From: Serripes groenlandicus
Taxonomy: Eukaryota > Mollusca > Bivalvia > Cardiida > Cardiidae
Length of the DNA stretch: 64,000 nucleotides
Assembly (NCBI GenBank): GCA_031761405.1
Contig: JASEVX010000001.1
Coordinates: 197,539,853-197,603,852, forward strand
Reading direction: 5' to 3'
The translations under genes were made by a program, and so were the position numbers. Positions 44,932 to 56,092 of the stretch are shown piece after piece; position 1 is the first letter of the stretch; every line of letters starts with the position of its first letter. The notes under the pieces are model-generated. The model was not told where the DNA came from and did no database searches. It saw nothing but the letters and a program-made list of their open reading frames with translations.

Positions 44932-46200
44932 CACGGTGTCAAGCCGGATCAGTCTATAAGTGGGAGATTTAACATCGCATACTTTTAAATGGTCACGGTG
45001 TCAAGCCGGATCAGTCTATGAGCGAGAGATTTAACGTCACATACTTTTAAATGGTCACGGTGTCAAGCCGGACCAGTCAATGAGCGGGAGATTTAACGTC
45101 ACATATTTTTAAATGGTCACGGTGTCAAGCCGGATCAGTCAATGAGCGGGAGATTTAACGTCACATACTTTTAAATGGTCACGGTGTCAAGCCGGATCAG
45201 TCAATGAGCGGGAGATTTAACGTCACATATTTTTAAATGGTCACGGTGTCAAGCCGGATCAGTCTATGAGCGGGATATTTAACGTCGCATACTTTTAAAT
45301 GGTCACGGTGTCCAGCCGGATCAGTCAATGAGCGGGATATTTAACGTCGCATACTTTTAAATGGTCGCAGTGTCAAGCCGGACCAGTCAATGAGCGGGAT
45401 ATTTAACGTATCATACTTTTAAATGGTCACGGTGTCAAGCCGGATCAGCCAATGAGCGGGAGATTTAACGTCGCATACTTTTAAATGGTCACGGTCTCAA
45501 GCCGGATTAGTCTATGAGCGGAAGATTTAACGTCGCATACTTTTAAATGGTCACGGTGTCAGCCGGACCAGTCAATGAGCGGGAGATTTAACGTATCATA
45601 CTTTGAAATGGTCACGGTGTCAAGCCGGATCAGCCAATGAGCGGGAGATTTAACGTCGCATACTTTTAAATGGTCACGGTGTCAAGCCGGATTAGTCTAT
45701 GAGCGGAAGATTTAACGTCGCATACTTTTAAATGGTCACGGTGTCAGCCGGACCAGTCAATGAGCGGGAGATTTAACGTATCATACTTTGAAATGGTCAC
45801 GGTGTCAAGCCGGATCAGCCAATGAGCGGGAGATTTAACGTCGCATACTTTTAAATGGTCACGGTGTCAAGCCGGATTAGTCTATGAGCGGGAGATTTAA
45901 CGTCGCATACTTTTAAATGGTCACGGTGTCAAGCCGGACCAGTCAATGAGCGGGAGATTTAACGTATCATGCTTTGAAATGGTCACGGTGTCAAGCCGGA
46001 TCAGTCTTTGAGCGGAAGATTTAACGTCGCATACTTTTAAATGGTCACGGTGTCAATCCGGGTCAGTCTATGAACGAGATATTTAACGTCGCATACTTTT
46101 AAATGGTCACGGTGTCAATCCGGGTCAGTCTATGAACGGGATATTTAACGTCGCATACTTTTAAATGGTCACGGTGTCAATCCGTGTCAGTCTATGAACG
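44932..46200. repeat. 62-bp satellite array, about 20 units
   Basis: Unit 'cacggtgtcaagccggatca' + 'gtctatgagcgggagattta' + 'acgtcgcatacttttaaatg' + 'gt'. A three-unit block (units with 'gtcagccggaccagtc', 'gtatcatactttgaaatggt' and 'ggattagtctatgagcgg') recurs near 45540, 45720 and 45900, so a ~185-bp higher-order period exists in the middle of the array. Confidence 0.94.
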
Positions 46201-46593
<393 letters not shown>

Positions 46594-46910
46594 TCAGTTT
46601 CTTCAACACATGGTTTGTTTTTTTGCACACATATATGCCTCCATCAACAATAAATAAATCAGTAAATAACCTACCCTTCACTTTTATATCCCAGACACAC
46701 ACAGACACACACACATATAACGATATATACAATTAAAATCCTATAAACCTCGATTCATGGTCAAATTTACAATTGTCTTTACTTAATACCATATCCCCCA
46801 GCACTGAACGGTGACTATCGTTATTAAGCGATCTGCACTATAGCTAATCACGTACACTAGTAACAGTCGATATATAAACTACAGCGCTGTCTCTTAACTA
46901 TTGAACACAA
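46594..46910. other. Stretch with nothing recognised
   Basis: Short AC-rich run at 46693-46713. No gene. Confidence 0.35.
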
Positions 46911-47166
46911 TTGAGCCGTTCCACGAGAAAACCAACAAAATGGATTTTGCGTAATGCATCGACCCAGATCAGCCTGCGCAGTCCGCGCAGGCTAATCCGG
47001 GCCGACACATTCCGTCTTAGGGGCATGGAGGTATAAAATAATGCTTTCTGGAATAGAAAATCAACAGGTGGCGAAAAGTGTCTGTCCGAGTTAGCCTGCG
47101 CGGCATGTTTAGGCTGATCCGGATCGATACTTTACGTAATGTTGGTATTCTCATGGAACGGCTCAA
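46911..47166. mobile_element. 256-bp palindromic element, copy 1
   Basis: Inverted ends 'ttgagccgttccacgagaaa' and (minus) 'ttgagccgttccatgagaat'. Interior 'gatcagcctgcgcagtccgc' and 'gcctgcgcggcatgtttagg' pair across the centre. Two further copies lie at 50225-50462 and 57966-58152. Confidence 0.85.
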
Positions 47167-47325
47167 TATATCTCCGATAGTCCCCTTCCCTATTCTATGT
47201 GCATCTCAAGTTTTAGTCATCCCATCGCATATCGAAGTTATATAAGCGGAGCTCCAAGAAAGCCAACCGTAAAGATATACACTGATCGCAAATAGTAGTC
47301 ATAGAAAGTTCCATTTACTGTTCCT
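47167..47325. other. Short stretch, nothing recognised
   Basis: No features found. Confidence 0.3.
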
Positions 47326-47326
47326 T

Positions 47327-47495
47327 TTTAGTTTTACGCCTTTTTAACATTATTTCAGTATATATCACGCCGGCAGAAAACTAGTTCATGCTCCCTTGGT
47401 AAACAAATCAGTACTAGGCTATGTAATGTGCCCTACCCATGGGCACATCGGCATGACTGTCGCAATTGGGTATCGAACCCGAGGAGACGATCGAG
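47327..47495 (-). mobile_element. SINE type I, shortened
   Basis: 'gttttacgcctttttaacat', 'atatatcacgccggcagaaa', 'ggtaaacaaatcagtactag' and 'gcaattgggtatcgaacccg' follow the order of 55151-55362. The head is truncated. Confidence 0.7.
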
Positions 47496-47800
47496 ACGTA
47501 TGTTGCAGATGTGCTGTATGTTGTAAAGGGAAAGTTTATTATTAATCCTCATTTGTAATTGTAAACAGTTTGAAATAGTTATATTTCTATATGATGACTA
47601 CATTATTTTAGTGTGCATTTCTTTTTTCATTCCTAAATCTGAACAAAATAATCTCTTTATGGGCAATTTCTTGATAGCACACAAATCGAAGCATGTAATA
47701 TTTTTATAAGTATTAAACTATTGATCAAATTCAAATACTCTCACTAGAGTCTTCACTGTTCGCAGCAGTCATAATTCCCCCAAATCTTCAGATTGCCGAG
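47496..47800. other. Stretch with nothing recognised
   Basis: Begins with a short MITE-like 'tgttgcagatgtgctgtatg'. Otherwise featureless. Confidence 0.35.
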
Positions 47801-48010
47801 CCACGGAAGCTCAGTCGGTATCGACGCGGGCTGTCAATGAAGAGGTTGTGAGTTGGAAACCCATTCTTCCCGACCGGTGACAAAATTCATTGCGACAGCC
47901 GTCATTCGTCTTCCACCAACGAAGTAACATTCTAACGACCAGTTGCTTAGGTAGACTGTTGTGTGGAGCACTGGTGTGAATAAGACGGTAAACATACATT
48001 GATGATGTGA
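47801..48010 (+). mobile_element. SINE type III, plus orientation
   Basis: Head 'gccacggaagctcagtcggt' (A box) and 'ggttgtgagttggaaaccc' (B-box region). Body 'tagactgttgtgtggagcac' and 'tggtgtgaat' matches the reverse complement of 13935-14247. The 3' end is missing. Confidence 0.65.
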
Positions 48011-48282
48011 CTGAACAATTGTTGAAAACTGCGTTTGATCCTGACCACTTAATCAAACCAAATCGTCAGATATGGCTCCGTTATATCGTCTGCCTGAAAC
48101 CGAGACTGTCCCGGCTATAAACATCAGCGCTATGATACAGCGAAATCGATTTTCGGCACCATTTCTTACTGACAGTGTCACCTAGAATTATCGCACTGTC
48201 ATAATATGTTGAACACTTCTGATATCCAAGTTTGCAAAATAAAGATGAGGTTTTGGGGTATCTTTAGAAGCGATGACTTATT

Positions 48283-48640
48283 ATTATTATTATCATAGTA
48301 TTTTATTATTATTATTAGGAGTAGTAGTATATTATCATCATTATTATTTTATTATTATTATGGAAATTCTTCTTCTTCTTCGTCGTCTTCTTTGTCTTCA
48401 TTGTCTTCTTCTTCTTCTTCTTCTTCTTTTTCTTCTTCTTTTTCTTCTTCTTCTTCTTCTTCTTCTTCTTCTTCTTCTTCTTCTTCTTCTTCTTCTTCTT
48501 CTTCTTCTTCTTCTTCTTCTTCTTCTTCTTCTTCTTCTTCTTCTTCTTCTTCTTCTTCTTCTTCTTCTTCTTCTTCTTCTTCTTCTTCTTCTTCTTCTTC
48601 TTCTTCTTCTTCTTCTTCTTCTTCTTCTTCTTCTTCTTCT
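48283..48640. repeat. (ATT)n then (TTC)n microsatellite
   Basis: Imperfect ATT repeats at 48280-48362 followed by about 85-90 TTC units to 48640, interrupted only near the left end. The plus-strand Leu-rich and Ser-rich frames are artefacts. Confidence 0.97.
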
Positions 48641-48884
48641 ATTTGTTATAAAATTGTTATGTTATCGTCATGTTATGTTTATATTGTACACGGGGATGAA
48701 CACGTGTGTGTTTAAAGTAATATTTAAATAACATGATCATTCGTCAGCTTTTCTGTATAGAAAAAAATCGTTTTGACAACTAAGTGCATATATATATACA
48801 TGCTCTATCCAATTGAGATAAATTGAGACAAATCACTCTCAGCTAAATTGTTCGATTAACACCCTTTAATCCTACGTGTTTGTA
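48641..48884. other. Stretch with nothing recognised
   Basis: AT-rich. Confidence 0.3.
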
Positions 48885-49140
48885 TAACCATTTCCCACAT
48901 ACAACAAATATGCAGCAGACGGCGAAAACATATCGGCAAAAGCATAAATTGCTCTTTATGAGCAGTGATGCTATACCCAGCAACCTTAACCGCCAAGGAA
49001 GGAAGCCAAACTGATATATATGTCATTTACTACGTCTATAGCAGCAGAGGACTTTTGAAAACATTGTTTAAAAAGGAGAAAGTGTTCTAGATGAGCAATG
49101 AATCCCTTTTTCCACAAAGTTTTCCACTCTGTATCGAAAG
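48885..49140. mobile_element. AACCCTTTCCC MITE, rearranged
   Basis: 'accatttcccacatacaaca', 'cagcagacggcgaaaacata' and 'agcataaattgctctttatg'. A second set then starts with 'tagcagcagaggacttttga' and 'gatgagcaatgaatcccttt'. A short SINE II phrase ('ccttaaccgccaaggaagga') sits between the two parts. Confidence 0.6.
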
Positions 49141-49189
49141 GGATACATCTTTATTCATATGTGTTCTTTCGGCGAAGACGATTAACGTG

Positions 49190-49828
49190 GGTTTTGACCT
49201 AGATGTTAAACAAATGATCTAGATTGTAGACCAATCAAATGTTGTATTTTATGAATAATGGCGAAGAAATATATGAAATGAAACGTTCTGATTGGTTCAT
49301 GGTTAAATTGGCGATACTACGAGAGGCACTATTAAGATGAAGTTTTAAATGAAATGTTCTGCATACTTACCTTTAATCGTTTTCCTTAAGAAATAAATTT
49401 CAGTTATAAAAAATTGTAACATGATACGTTTTCAGTTATTTATCGTCAATTGCAACTTGTACACCTCTTAGGAGCCTTGCGTATGATCTTCAGTCATGTG
49501 ATGAATTCTCGGCCTTGAACGGAGCAACGTGATGTCGCGGTAGTGTAATGGATGTTGACTTGGATTGTCAAGTGAAAGGTCTGTGGTTCGCTTCCCGGCA
49601 GAGTCAAGCTTTTTTCTCTCTCTCATTCATATCAAAACCAAAGTATATATTATATATATATGAACTAAAACATTTATAAACCAAATATTACATATTTAAC
49701 GTTATTGTTTTTCTGTCATTCTAATAAGTAAGATAAAATATCAAATAATATGCGCATGTTCAATTTCTTAGTGTTTTCTCATATTGATCGCCGTTTATCT
49801 TTTTCAAAGATATTTCTTGTTTGTTATA
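49190..49828 (-). mobile_element. Dispersed ~460-bp repeat, copy interrupted by a SINE
   Basis: The reverse complement matches 30085-30543. Similarity is interrupted at about 49525-49755 by sequence absent from the other copy, which begins with a tRNA-like head (next entry). Confidence 0.75.
49530..49755 (+). mobile_element. tRNA-headed insertion in the dispersed repeat
   Basis: 'gtcgcggtagtgtaatggat' (A-box region) and 'tgtggttcgcttcccgg' (B-box region), then a CT-rich and AT-rich tail. It has no counterpart at the matching position (about 30160) of the other copy, so the insertion is younger than the spread of the dispersed repeat. Confidence 0.6.
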
Positions 49829-49840
49829 ATTGATATTAGC

Positions 49841-50001
49841 CCTTTATCACATACAATACATTTGCAGCAGTCGACTTTGAAAATATCTCGGCAGTAAACC
49901 TCTGCAAATGAAAGTTAAATAATTAAACAGAGTTGAACACATTGTTGCAAACGGATTCATAATTCGTCTGCATCATAATGTGTCTGCATATGGGGAAAGG
50001 G
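49841..50001. mobile_element. AACCCTTTCCC MITE, shortened
   Basis: 'gccctttatcacatacaata', 'gcagcagtcgactttgaaaa', 'gcatatggggaaagggttaa'. The central palindrome is missing. TTAA is intact on the right. Confidence 0.75.
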
Positions 50002-50160
50002 TTAATGGGTCCCCTGTTCAGAGCGAAAACAATGTCATAGAAGCTTATCGCCAGATGTCGTTATGTTACACTCGAGTAAAATAGATACACACCTTGTTGT
50101 CGAGGCTATATGTGGCTTCAGCCTCTCGGGTCCTATTCGTTAGTTTACATATACCGCTTC

Positions 50161-50495
50161 CAGGGGTGTAGCTCCCTTTAGGCACTGTAGGCACGTGCCT
50201 ACACATTTTTTCTCAAAATGCAGCTGCAGTGATAGACATCTGCGTAATGTATCGACCAGATCAGCCTGCGCTGTCCAAGCAGACTGATCCGGCCGACACA
50301 TTCCGTATTAGGGGGATAGATGTATAGAGTAGTTATTCCTGAAATAGAAAATCCACAGGAGGCGAAAAGTGTCTATCCGGTTAGGCCTGTGTGGCATGCT
50401 TAAACTGATCCGGGTCGATACTTTACGCAGAGTCCACAATGTTGATTTTCTCACGAGACGGCCTACACATTGATTATTGCAAAGCTACGCCCCTG
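50161..50495. mobile_element. hAT-like short element with a nested MITE
   Basis: Ends CAGGGGTGTAGCTCCC and (minus) CAGGGGCGTAGCTTTGC are inverted and typical in style of hAT-related termini. No 8-bp target duplication could be matched. Most of the interior (50225-50462) is copy 2 of the 256-bp palindromic element ('agatcagcctgcgctgtcca'). Confidence 0.6.
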
Positions 50496-50785
50496 AATTC
50501 CAGTCCTCCATCATATGGCACACACTTAAAAGCTGAAATTTTCTTATTTAACAATTTTTTTAAATTATTTATATCTTTGCATTAATGACGTCTTTAGGTA
50601 GATTGTTTCCATCGATCAATGACTCTTTAAATAAAAGGAGTACTTTCTAATGTTTGTTCTACAGTGGCATTAAACAATTTCTGTGTGTGACATAGGGTAT
50701 TAGTAAGACGAAAATGGAATATCGTATGAATGTCAATAGTGTTTATAATTGTAGATGTTTCCACCATATCAGCTCTTCTGGAGGG
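50496..50785. other. Stretch with nothing recognised
   Basis: AT-rich. Confidence 0.3.
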
Positions 50786-50925
50786 CGTTTTATCAATATG
50801 GTCCTAGTAAGATCCGTCCTTACTAGGACCGATATTTGATAAAACGGTCTACGGTCCCAAGTTTGGTGCAAGAACCGGTCCTAACTAAGACCGGCCTTAG
50901 GACCTTTGATAAAAACGGGCCCCTG
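50786..50925. repeat. Cluster of hairpins around 'ttttatcaa'
   Basis: 'ggcgttttatcaatatggtc' / 'gaccgatatttgataaaacg' and 'ggtcctagtaag' / 'cttactaggacc' pair. A third related block ('ggaccgtagac'-like, 'ggacctttgataaaaacggg') follows. Likely the inverted ends of a small element with a partial duplicate. Confidence 0.65.
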
Positions 50926-51310
50926 TATTGTAGATTTGTTAAGGTTGGAAGTCCAAGATCCTTAAGTCTTTCTGGGTACTAATTGTTTTTGGCCTGGGGC
51001 TTTAGCCCCTTGTCATATTAGTAATACCATTGTTTTGTTAGCACCGAACAACGCATTTTAGGTTGAGACTGCGCGAGTAAAATAGTTCATCAAGGATTCA
51101 ACAAAACTGCATTTAAAAGGTTAGGAAAGGTTAGGATCTCCCCCATAAATATCATTTTAATGTTGTTGGAACATCAGTGAAAAACTTAAGGCGTGAGTAC
51201 TCTAATATAAGCTTTAGAAATTAATGCGCCGAGAGGTCAAATATGGACGCTTGTTAACATTATTAACATTCGAAAAGAAAAACGGAGAAAAAGAAAGAAG
51301 TCGCGTGAAA
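50926..51310. other. Stretch with nothing recognised
   Basis: No gene or array. Confidence 0.3.
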
Positions 51311-51500
51311 TATACAGTGGCGGATTAACCTGGGTGCCGTAGGGCCCGTGCGTCAAACAATTAATGGTAAACAAAGAAACAGCGTGGCAAATGTAGTGGC
51401 GGATTTAGCGGGCGTGCCCGACTCCCCACAAATTTGCCGCTTAGAGCCCGGCCGGACATCGGGCAGACATTGACCAGTGAAAGGCGGCGTCTGGCAGACC
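51311..51500. mobile_element. Possible transposon remnant with repeated 'gtggcggatt'
   Basis: 'cagtggcggattaacctggg' at 51315 and 'tagtggcggatttagcgggc' at 51393 look like two copies of a transposon terminus in direct orientation. No transposase visible. Confidence 0.4.
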
Positions 51501-52688
51501 ATCCAATGTGTCTCGCAGGTTATAAAATCCAGGTCATCGCATCATTAATCAGATTTCAGTCGCGCTCTTGACAGAAGGTAGCAATTTAACACACAGTTTA
51601 TTTCAAAAGTGTCAGAGTAACAGTACTACAAGATACCCTATAAAAGAAGGGAGGACAGAATGAGAAGGAGAGGACAGTACCCACAAGAGAGGGAGAGTGG
51701 CAGTAAAGGGAATGGGACCTCTCCTCTTCAGCCACCAATGCACCAATAACTAAGTTGTAGAGGTAGCGTGTAAACGCAAACCTCTCCCTCAATCGTGCTG
51801 TGCAGGTGCCCGCAAGTGCTGTGGGGGTAAAATTTGGTCAAAATGTTTATCTTAATGATATCTAGTTCATGTTCGAATAAGGGTCATATCGGGTAAACAA
51901 AAGTAGGTCAATAGGCCAAATGAAGGAAAATATTGGTAACACACTGGATGTTGCATTTTGAATCTTTGTCAGAATAATTGTCTTGATGAGTTTTGCATAT
52001 TTCAAACACTTTCTCCCAGTCTAGTACATGGTTTAGAGAACTATATCAACTTGATGGAATGTGATTTAACAATGACATATTTCTCAATATAATAATGCAG
52101 AAACTTCAAAATATTCTGCCTAAACTTGTGGTCAAATTTCCTCTTTGATTCGTCATGTCATAAATGTGTATACTTGTGAGATCTTGCACTCAGGTGAGCA
52201 ATAAAGTGCCAACAAGGTCCTTCTGTTTTTAATAAAATTACTATTTTTGACATGATCTTTCTTGACGATAAATACATAAACATAAGCTGCAATTGTTATT
52301 TCCTTTCACATTTCCCCTACTTCTCCAACCTTCCAGCAGCCCCCATGCCGTCACTGCAGTGCTTTGATTAAATTATGGTACTAGTTTTGTGGCTCTTATT
52401 TTTAATATTTTCTAGCTGTATGTCTTCCTCTTTGTTTATTACCGACCAGCAGAACATATCTAAGACTTTTGTATAGTATAAATAATATTTCTTTGTCATG
52501 TTGGTAATCGATCATTAAATGTATTTGGTTTGCTTTGTTTACATGTATATTCAAATATGTTAGAACAATCGATAGTACCTGTATGGTATACTATCTGTTT
52601 GTAATATGCTGTGACTGTTTTTATTTTATTTGATATATATAAAGACATAGTTGTATCTTTCCGAATATATACGGAAAGAAACAAAACC
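51501..52688. other. Long stretch with nothing recognised
   Basis: A 64-codon minus frame (51598-51792) lacks any motif. No arrays or element ends found. Confidence 0.35.
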
Positions 52689-52825
52689 GGGAATATGCTG
52701 ACACTTGCCAGTCAGTCGTACTGCCAATCCCTCAATCCTGAGCGTCAAAGCCATTGCATCCATGTTAATGTATTTGGTATGACCTGATCGAATCGGGGGT
52801 CGAATCCGCGACATCCAACATTAAT
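52689..52825 (-). mobile_element. SINE type II fragment with tRNA-like head
   Basis: 'cagtcagtcgtactgccaat', 'cctgagcgtcaaagccattg', 'tttggtatgacctgatcgaa' and 'gggggtcgaatccgcgacat', in the order seen at 54786-55042. Confidence 0.7.
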
Positions 52826-52912
52826 GAATAAGTATAAACTTTTGCCGAACGATTGTACTGACCATATATTTTAAAACCTTCGAAGGTGGGGACTTATATG
52901 AAAGTTTGAATT

Positions 52913-53115
52913 CTAACCCTTTCCTACATACATGTACACTTTTTTATTTAACAGCAAACGACTTTGAAAATATCAAGACAAACTCTGGAAAATCTCTATT
53001 ATGCAAAGTACTTATTTGTATTAGATATGAAAACATGTTCTCCCTTTGTCACAATGTTTTCAATAGTCGATTGCTGCAAATGCTTAAAAATGCGTCTACA
53101 TGTCGTAAAGGGTTT
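52913..53115. mobile_element. AACCCTTTCCC MITE, near full length
   Basis: 'aaccctttcctacatacatg', 'aacagcaaacgactttgaaa', 'tctccctttgtcacaatgtt', 'tgcgtctacatgtcgtaaag' and 'ggttt'. TTAA sites are mutated. Confidence 0.8.
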
Positions 53116-53520
53116 AAGAAAATGTATAGTGTTCGTTTTTTAGTTGAGCACCCTTTACACACACGGAGATCGTTGGGCGACCATTGAGAGTTCGAAATTG
53201 GCCCGATCTCTCAAAGCCCCGAAAAGTCGTTTTTGTCCTTGTACACTCGTTGTGTGATCAAAATACAATTTGTTGACAACTTCCATGGCCATCTATAGCG
53301 ACCTTAGAGCAACCATGGCGTTCAATAAGCGCTTATCGCGTCCATTGAAAAAGCTCTGAAAGATCTTTGACAGATCGGTTAAACCGTTGAGCGCTCATTG
53401 GGCGCTCATTGAGTGATCATTAAGTCACCGTGGCAACCGTGGCGATCACTGGAATAATCATTGAGAGACCATGGCGATTGCTGGGCGCTAATGGGAGACA
53501 TCGGTCAGTTATCTCCCTTT
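53116..53520. repeat. Degenerate repeats of a 'gcgatcattgag' motif
   Basis: Phrases such as 'gggcgaccattgagag', 'ttgagcgctcattgggcgct', 'cattgagtgatcattaag' and 'gagagaccatggcgattgct' recur at irregular spacing. No fixed period, so an old array or a self-complementary element remnant. Confidence 0.5.
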
Positions 53521-53975
53521 AATACTCTCTACATCTAGATAGGTCCTATCATTTGGTTTCCTCCGTTTTTATCATTGGTTTCTTTGCACTGGATGGTGCA
53601 CTTATAATTGCATTTTCTTGGCCAACTGTTATTAGATTGAAACAGTAATTCCACATTTGTTTTCTTTAAACACTGCTATGTAAATTTTCTCTTTTGAATC
53701 ATCACTTTAATTAACACATTTATGATTAATGTGTACAGAGTAATTGCAATATCTCATGGCGAAATAGCGATAAAGACAAAGGATTCCAACTAAAAGGACC
53801 TACCAACTATTTGGTCTTCCTTGGTCTTTATCTGACAAGGGAGATAAAATCATTATCCCTAATGTCCCTCATTGAAAGCTCGTTGGGAGATCAGGCCACT
53901 TTTCTCTCAACGGTCGCTACCTCTGTGGACAGGGAGGATGAATGTATGCCCTGCGTCTATACATTAAATGTTGCA
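53521..53975. other. Stretch with nothing recognised
   Basis: A short phrase 'cattgaaagctcgttgggag' near 53870 echoes the preceding repeats. Confidence 0.3.
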
Positions 53976-53979
53976 TTAA

Positions 53980-54184
53980 CTCTTTCAGCGCCAAATTGTT
54001 TAAAGTAGACTCTTCCATGTTCAAAATCGGGCGTCTCCATTTATTGTGTAATAAAAGTTTGGACTATTTTGATAACTAAAAGGCAAACAATGCTGATTTC
54101 AGGTGAGACAGCTCGTTACGAGCTGGCTCGCCTGAATCAGTATTGTTTGCAAAAACCTCAATATTGCCTATGGCGCTGAAAGAG
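53980..54184. mobile_element. Second TTAA MITE, intact copy
   Basis: TTAA at 53976-53979 and 54185-54188. Inverted ends CTCTTTCAGCGCCA. The interior has a hairpin: 'atttcaggtgagacagctcg' / 'cgagctggctcgcctgaat'. The reference for the split copy at 22941-24674. Confidence 0.9.
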
Positions 54185-54248
54185 TTAACAATTTTCTCTC
54201 AACATTATTATGCTATTCGAGCAAATATCCCATACTGTGTTTCTACAT

Positions 54249-54433
54249 TTTACCATTTCCCACATACAACATGCGTGTGAAATGATGGAAAATCTCTATA
54301 ATGAAAGAAGAATTATTGTATAGAATTGTAAACAGTGTGTCGTTGTGAGCAATATCTCCTTTTGCCACAATGTTATCAAAAGCAGTCTGCTGCAGAGTCG
54401 TCAAAATGCGTCTACATGTCGTAAAGGGTTACA
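54249..54433. mobile_element. AACCCTTTCCC MITE, slightly shortened
   Basis: 'taccatttcccacatacaac', 'gaaaatctctataatgaaag', 'atctccttttgccacaatgt', 'gcagtctgctgcagagtcgt', 'tgtcgtaaagggttac'. Confidence 0.8.
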
Positions 54434-54785
54434 AGAAGTTTTTCGTTTGTTCGTATGTTATACACATTTGATACATTTACGCACTTATAAACGTTTCTCT
54501 TATCTTATGCTCATTAAAAAAAATATCCATATTTGTTTTTCCATACTTTGTTTGAAATAGTTGATTTATATCATACAATAAAAGTCCAATCCTTATTTCC
54601 AAATTCTACGTCATCCACGAAGGCGTTATTTCACTATAAACATGGCACATGTGACACGCTATTTAAAACAAATTGAAAATGTTTACTCGATTACATATAA
54701 TAGATTTTCCTTCTTTTTCTTTTATTAGCATGCTATGCTCCTATATTATGAACTGCAGGTTTGTGTTATTCATTGAATTGATAAA
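54434..54785. other. AT-rich stretch, nothing recognised
   Basis: No features. Confidence 0.3.
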
Positions 54786-55042
54786 TTGATTGGTTTTTAA
54801 CGCCATTTTCAACAATTTTTCAGTTAAATAACGGCGTTTCCAGAGTACGTTACCAGTACTACTGGTGCATTTATCCTAACACCAATCAGTCAGACGTTAT
54901 GCTAACACCGCAACCCTGAACCCGCATAGGAGGGCAGCCACTACTACCATTTGTTAAATATTTAGTAAGACACGGTCGGGGATCGAACCTGCGACCACCC
55001 GTTCTCTAGGCGGACGCTCTACCACTACACCCCCGAGGCGGA
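54786..55042 (-). mobile_element. SINE type II, near full length
   Basis: Minus strand: head with 'gtgtagtggtagagcgtccg' (A box) and 'gcaggttcgatcccc' (B box), body 'tggctgccctcctatgcggg', 3' core 'ctgaaaaattgttgaaaatg' and 'gcgttaaaaacc'. Reference copy for type II. Confidence 0.8.
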
Positions 55043-55150
55043 CGTTATTCATTGAAGCGTTTTGTGTCACGAATTTTCTTTTCCATACAAATGAAATGAG
55101 CTACGTAAACAGACCTTCAGAGTTTATGAAATTAATATTATTTATTATTT

Positions 55151-55362
55151 ATTGGGGTTTTACGCCGCTTTCAACAATATTTCAGTTATATCACGGCGAC
55201 AGTTCACTTATTCATGATCCCTGGGTAAACAAACCAGTACTAGGCTAGAAAATATGCCTTGCCGAAGGGCAATCTACCATGACCGAAGTGCCGCGACTGG
55301 GTATCGAACCCGGGACACCCGGTTTCGAAATCCCCGACGCTAACCACTCGACCACAGCGGAT
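55151..55362 (-). mobile_element. SINE type I, full length
   Basis: Minus strand: head 'gctgtggtcgagtggttagc' (A box) and 'cccgggttcgatacccag' (B box), body 'catggtagattgcccttcgg', 3' core 'ataactgaaatattgttgaa' and 'agcggcgtaaaacccc'. Reference copy for type I. Confidence 0.85.
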
Positions 55363-55374
55363 TCCAAATTAATA

Positions 55375-55560
55375 TTAACTTCGATTGATTGTTTGGTGTA
55401 TTTACGCCGCTTCAACACTTGTTTAGTTATATCCCGCCGTGTCCTTGGTAGACTACCTGTACTACTGGTGCATTTACCCTGAGCGCCAAGGAGGGCAGCC
55501 ATCACTACTATGTTTAAAGTATTTGGCCCGGCCGGGTATTGAACCCGCACCCGAATGGTA
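55375..55560 (-). mobile_element. SINE type II, second adjacent copy
   Basis: 'tttacgccgcttcaacactt', 'gtactactggtgcatttacc', 'gagcgccaaggagggcagcc' and 'cggccgggtattgaacccgc'. Directly follows the type I copy. Confidence 0.75.
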
Positions 55561-55570
55561 ACTTCTTTAA

Positions 55571-55740
55571 ACCTTTCCCACATACAGACGCTTTCTGAAG
55601 CCGATACAGCAAATGACTTTTGAAAACATCTAGACAAGAATTTAGAAAATGTCTATTAACAACAATACTAATTATTGAAGATGGTTGAACAAAATTTGAG
55701 CAATTTCTCCTTTCGTCATGATGTTTTCAATTATTCGTTT
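55571..55740. mobile_element. AACCCTTTCCC MITE, right end lost
   Basis: 'aaacctttcccacatacaga', 'cgctttctgaagccg', 'gaaaatgtctattaacaaca', 'gagcaatttctcctttcgtc'. Confidence 0.75.
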
Positions 55741-55814
55741 GTGGAAAACTGTACGTTCTACAAATGTTTCTATGGCGTTTGTAGGTCTAGAAGGCGCACA
55801 CGGGGTGGAGTAAT

Positions 55815-56010
55815 CACATCCACATACAGACGCTTTCTCATGCCTCTATAACAGATGACTTTTGAAAAAGACATTATGACAACAGGAGATATTGCTAATG
55901 TTGAGCAATTATTTATCTTTTTGCCATAATGACTTTAAAATTTAAATCTTTTAAATAGTTATACTTTCAGATGTCTTTCAATAAGTCAAATACGTTATTT
56001 TGATCCGTCG
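55815..56010. mobile_element. AACCCTTTCCC MITE, right end lost
   Basis: 'cacatacagacgctttctca', 'tgcctctataacagatgact', 'acaacaggagatattgctaa', 'gagcaattatttatcttttt'. Decays into AT-rich sequence. Confidence 0.65.
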
Positions 56011-56092
56011 TTTTGTATTTGCTCATTACAATCTGCTAATTTGTGCACTGGGTAATTTAAAAACATTAAATCTACTAAAACGATTAAAAGGG

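Noticed and set aside
48273..48731. Poly-Leu and poly-Ser proteins
   Set aside because: Translations of the (TTC)n microsatellite.
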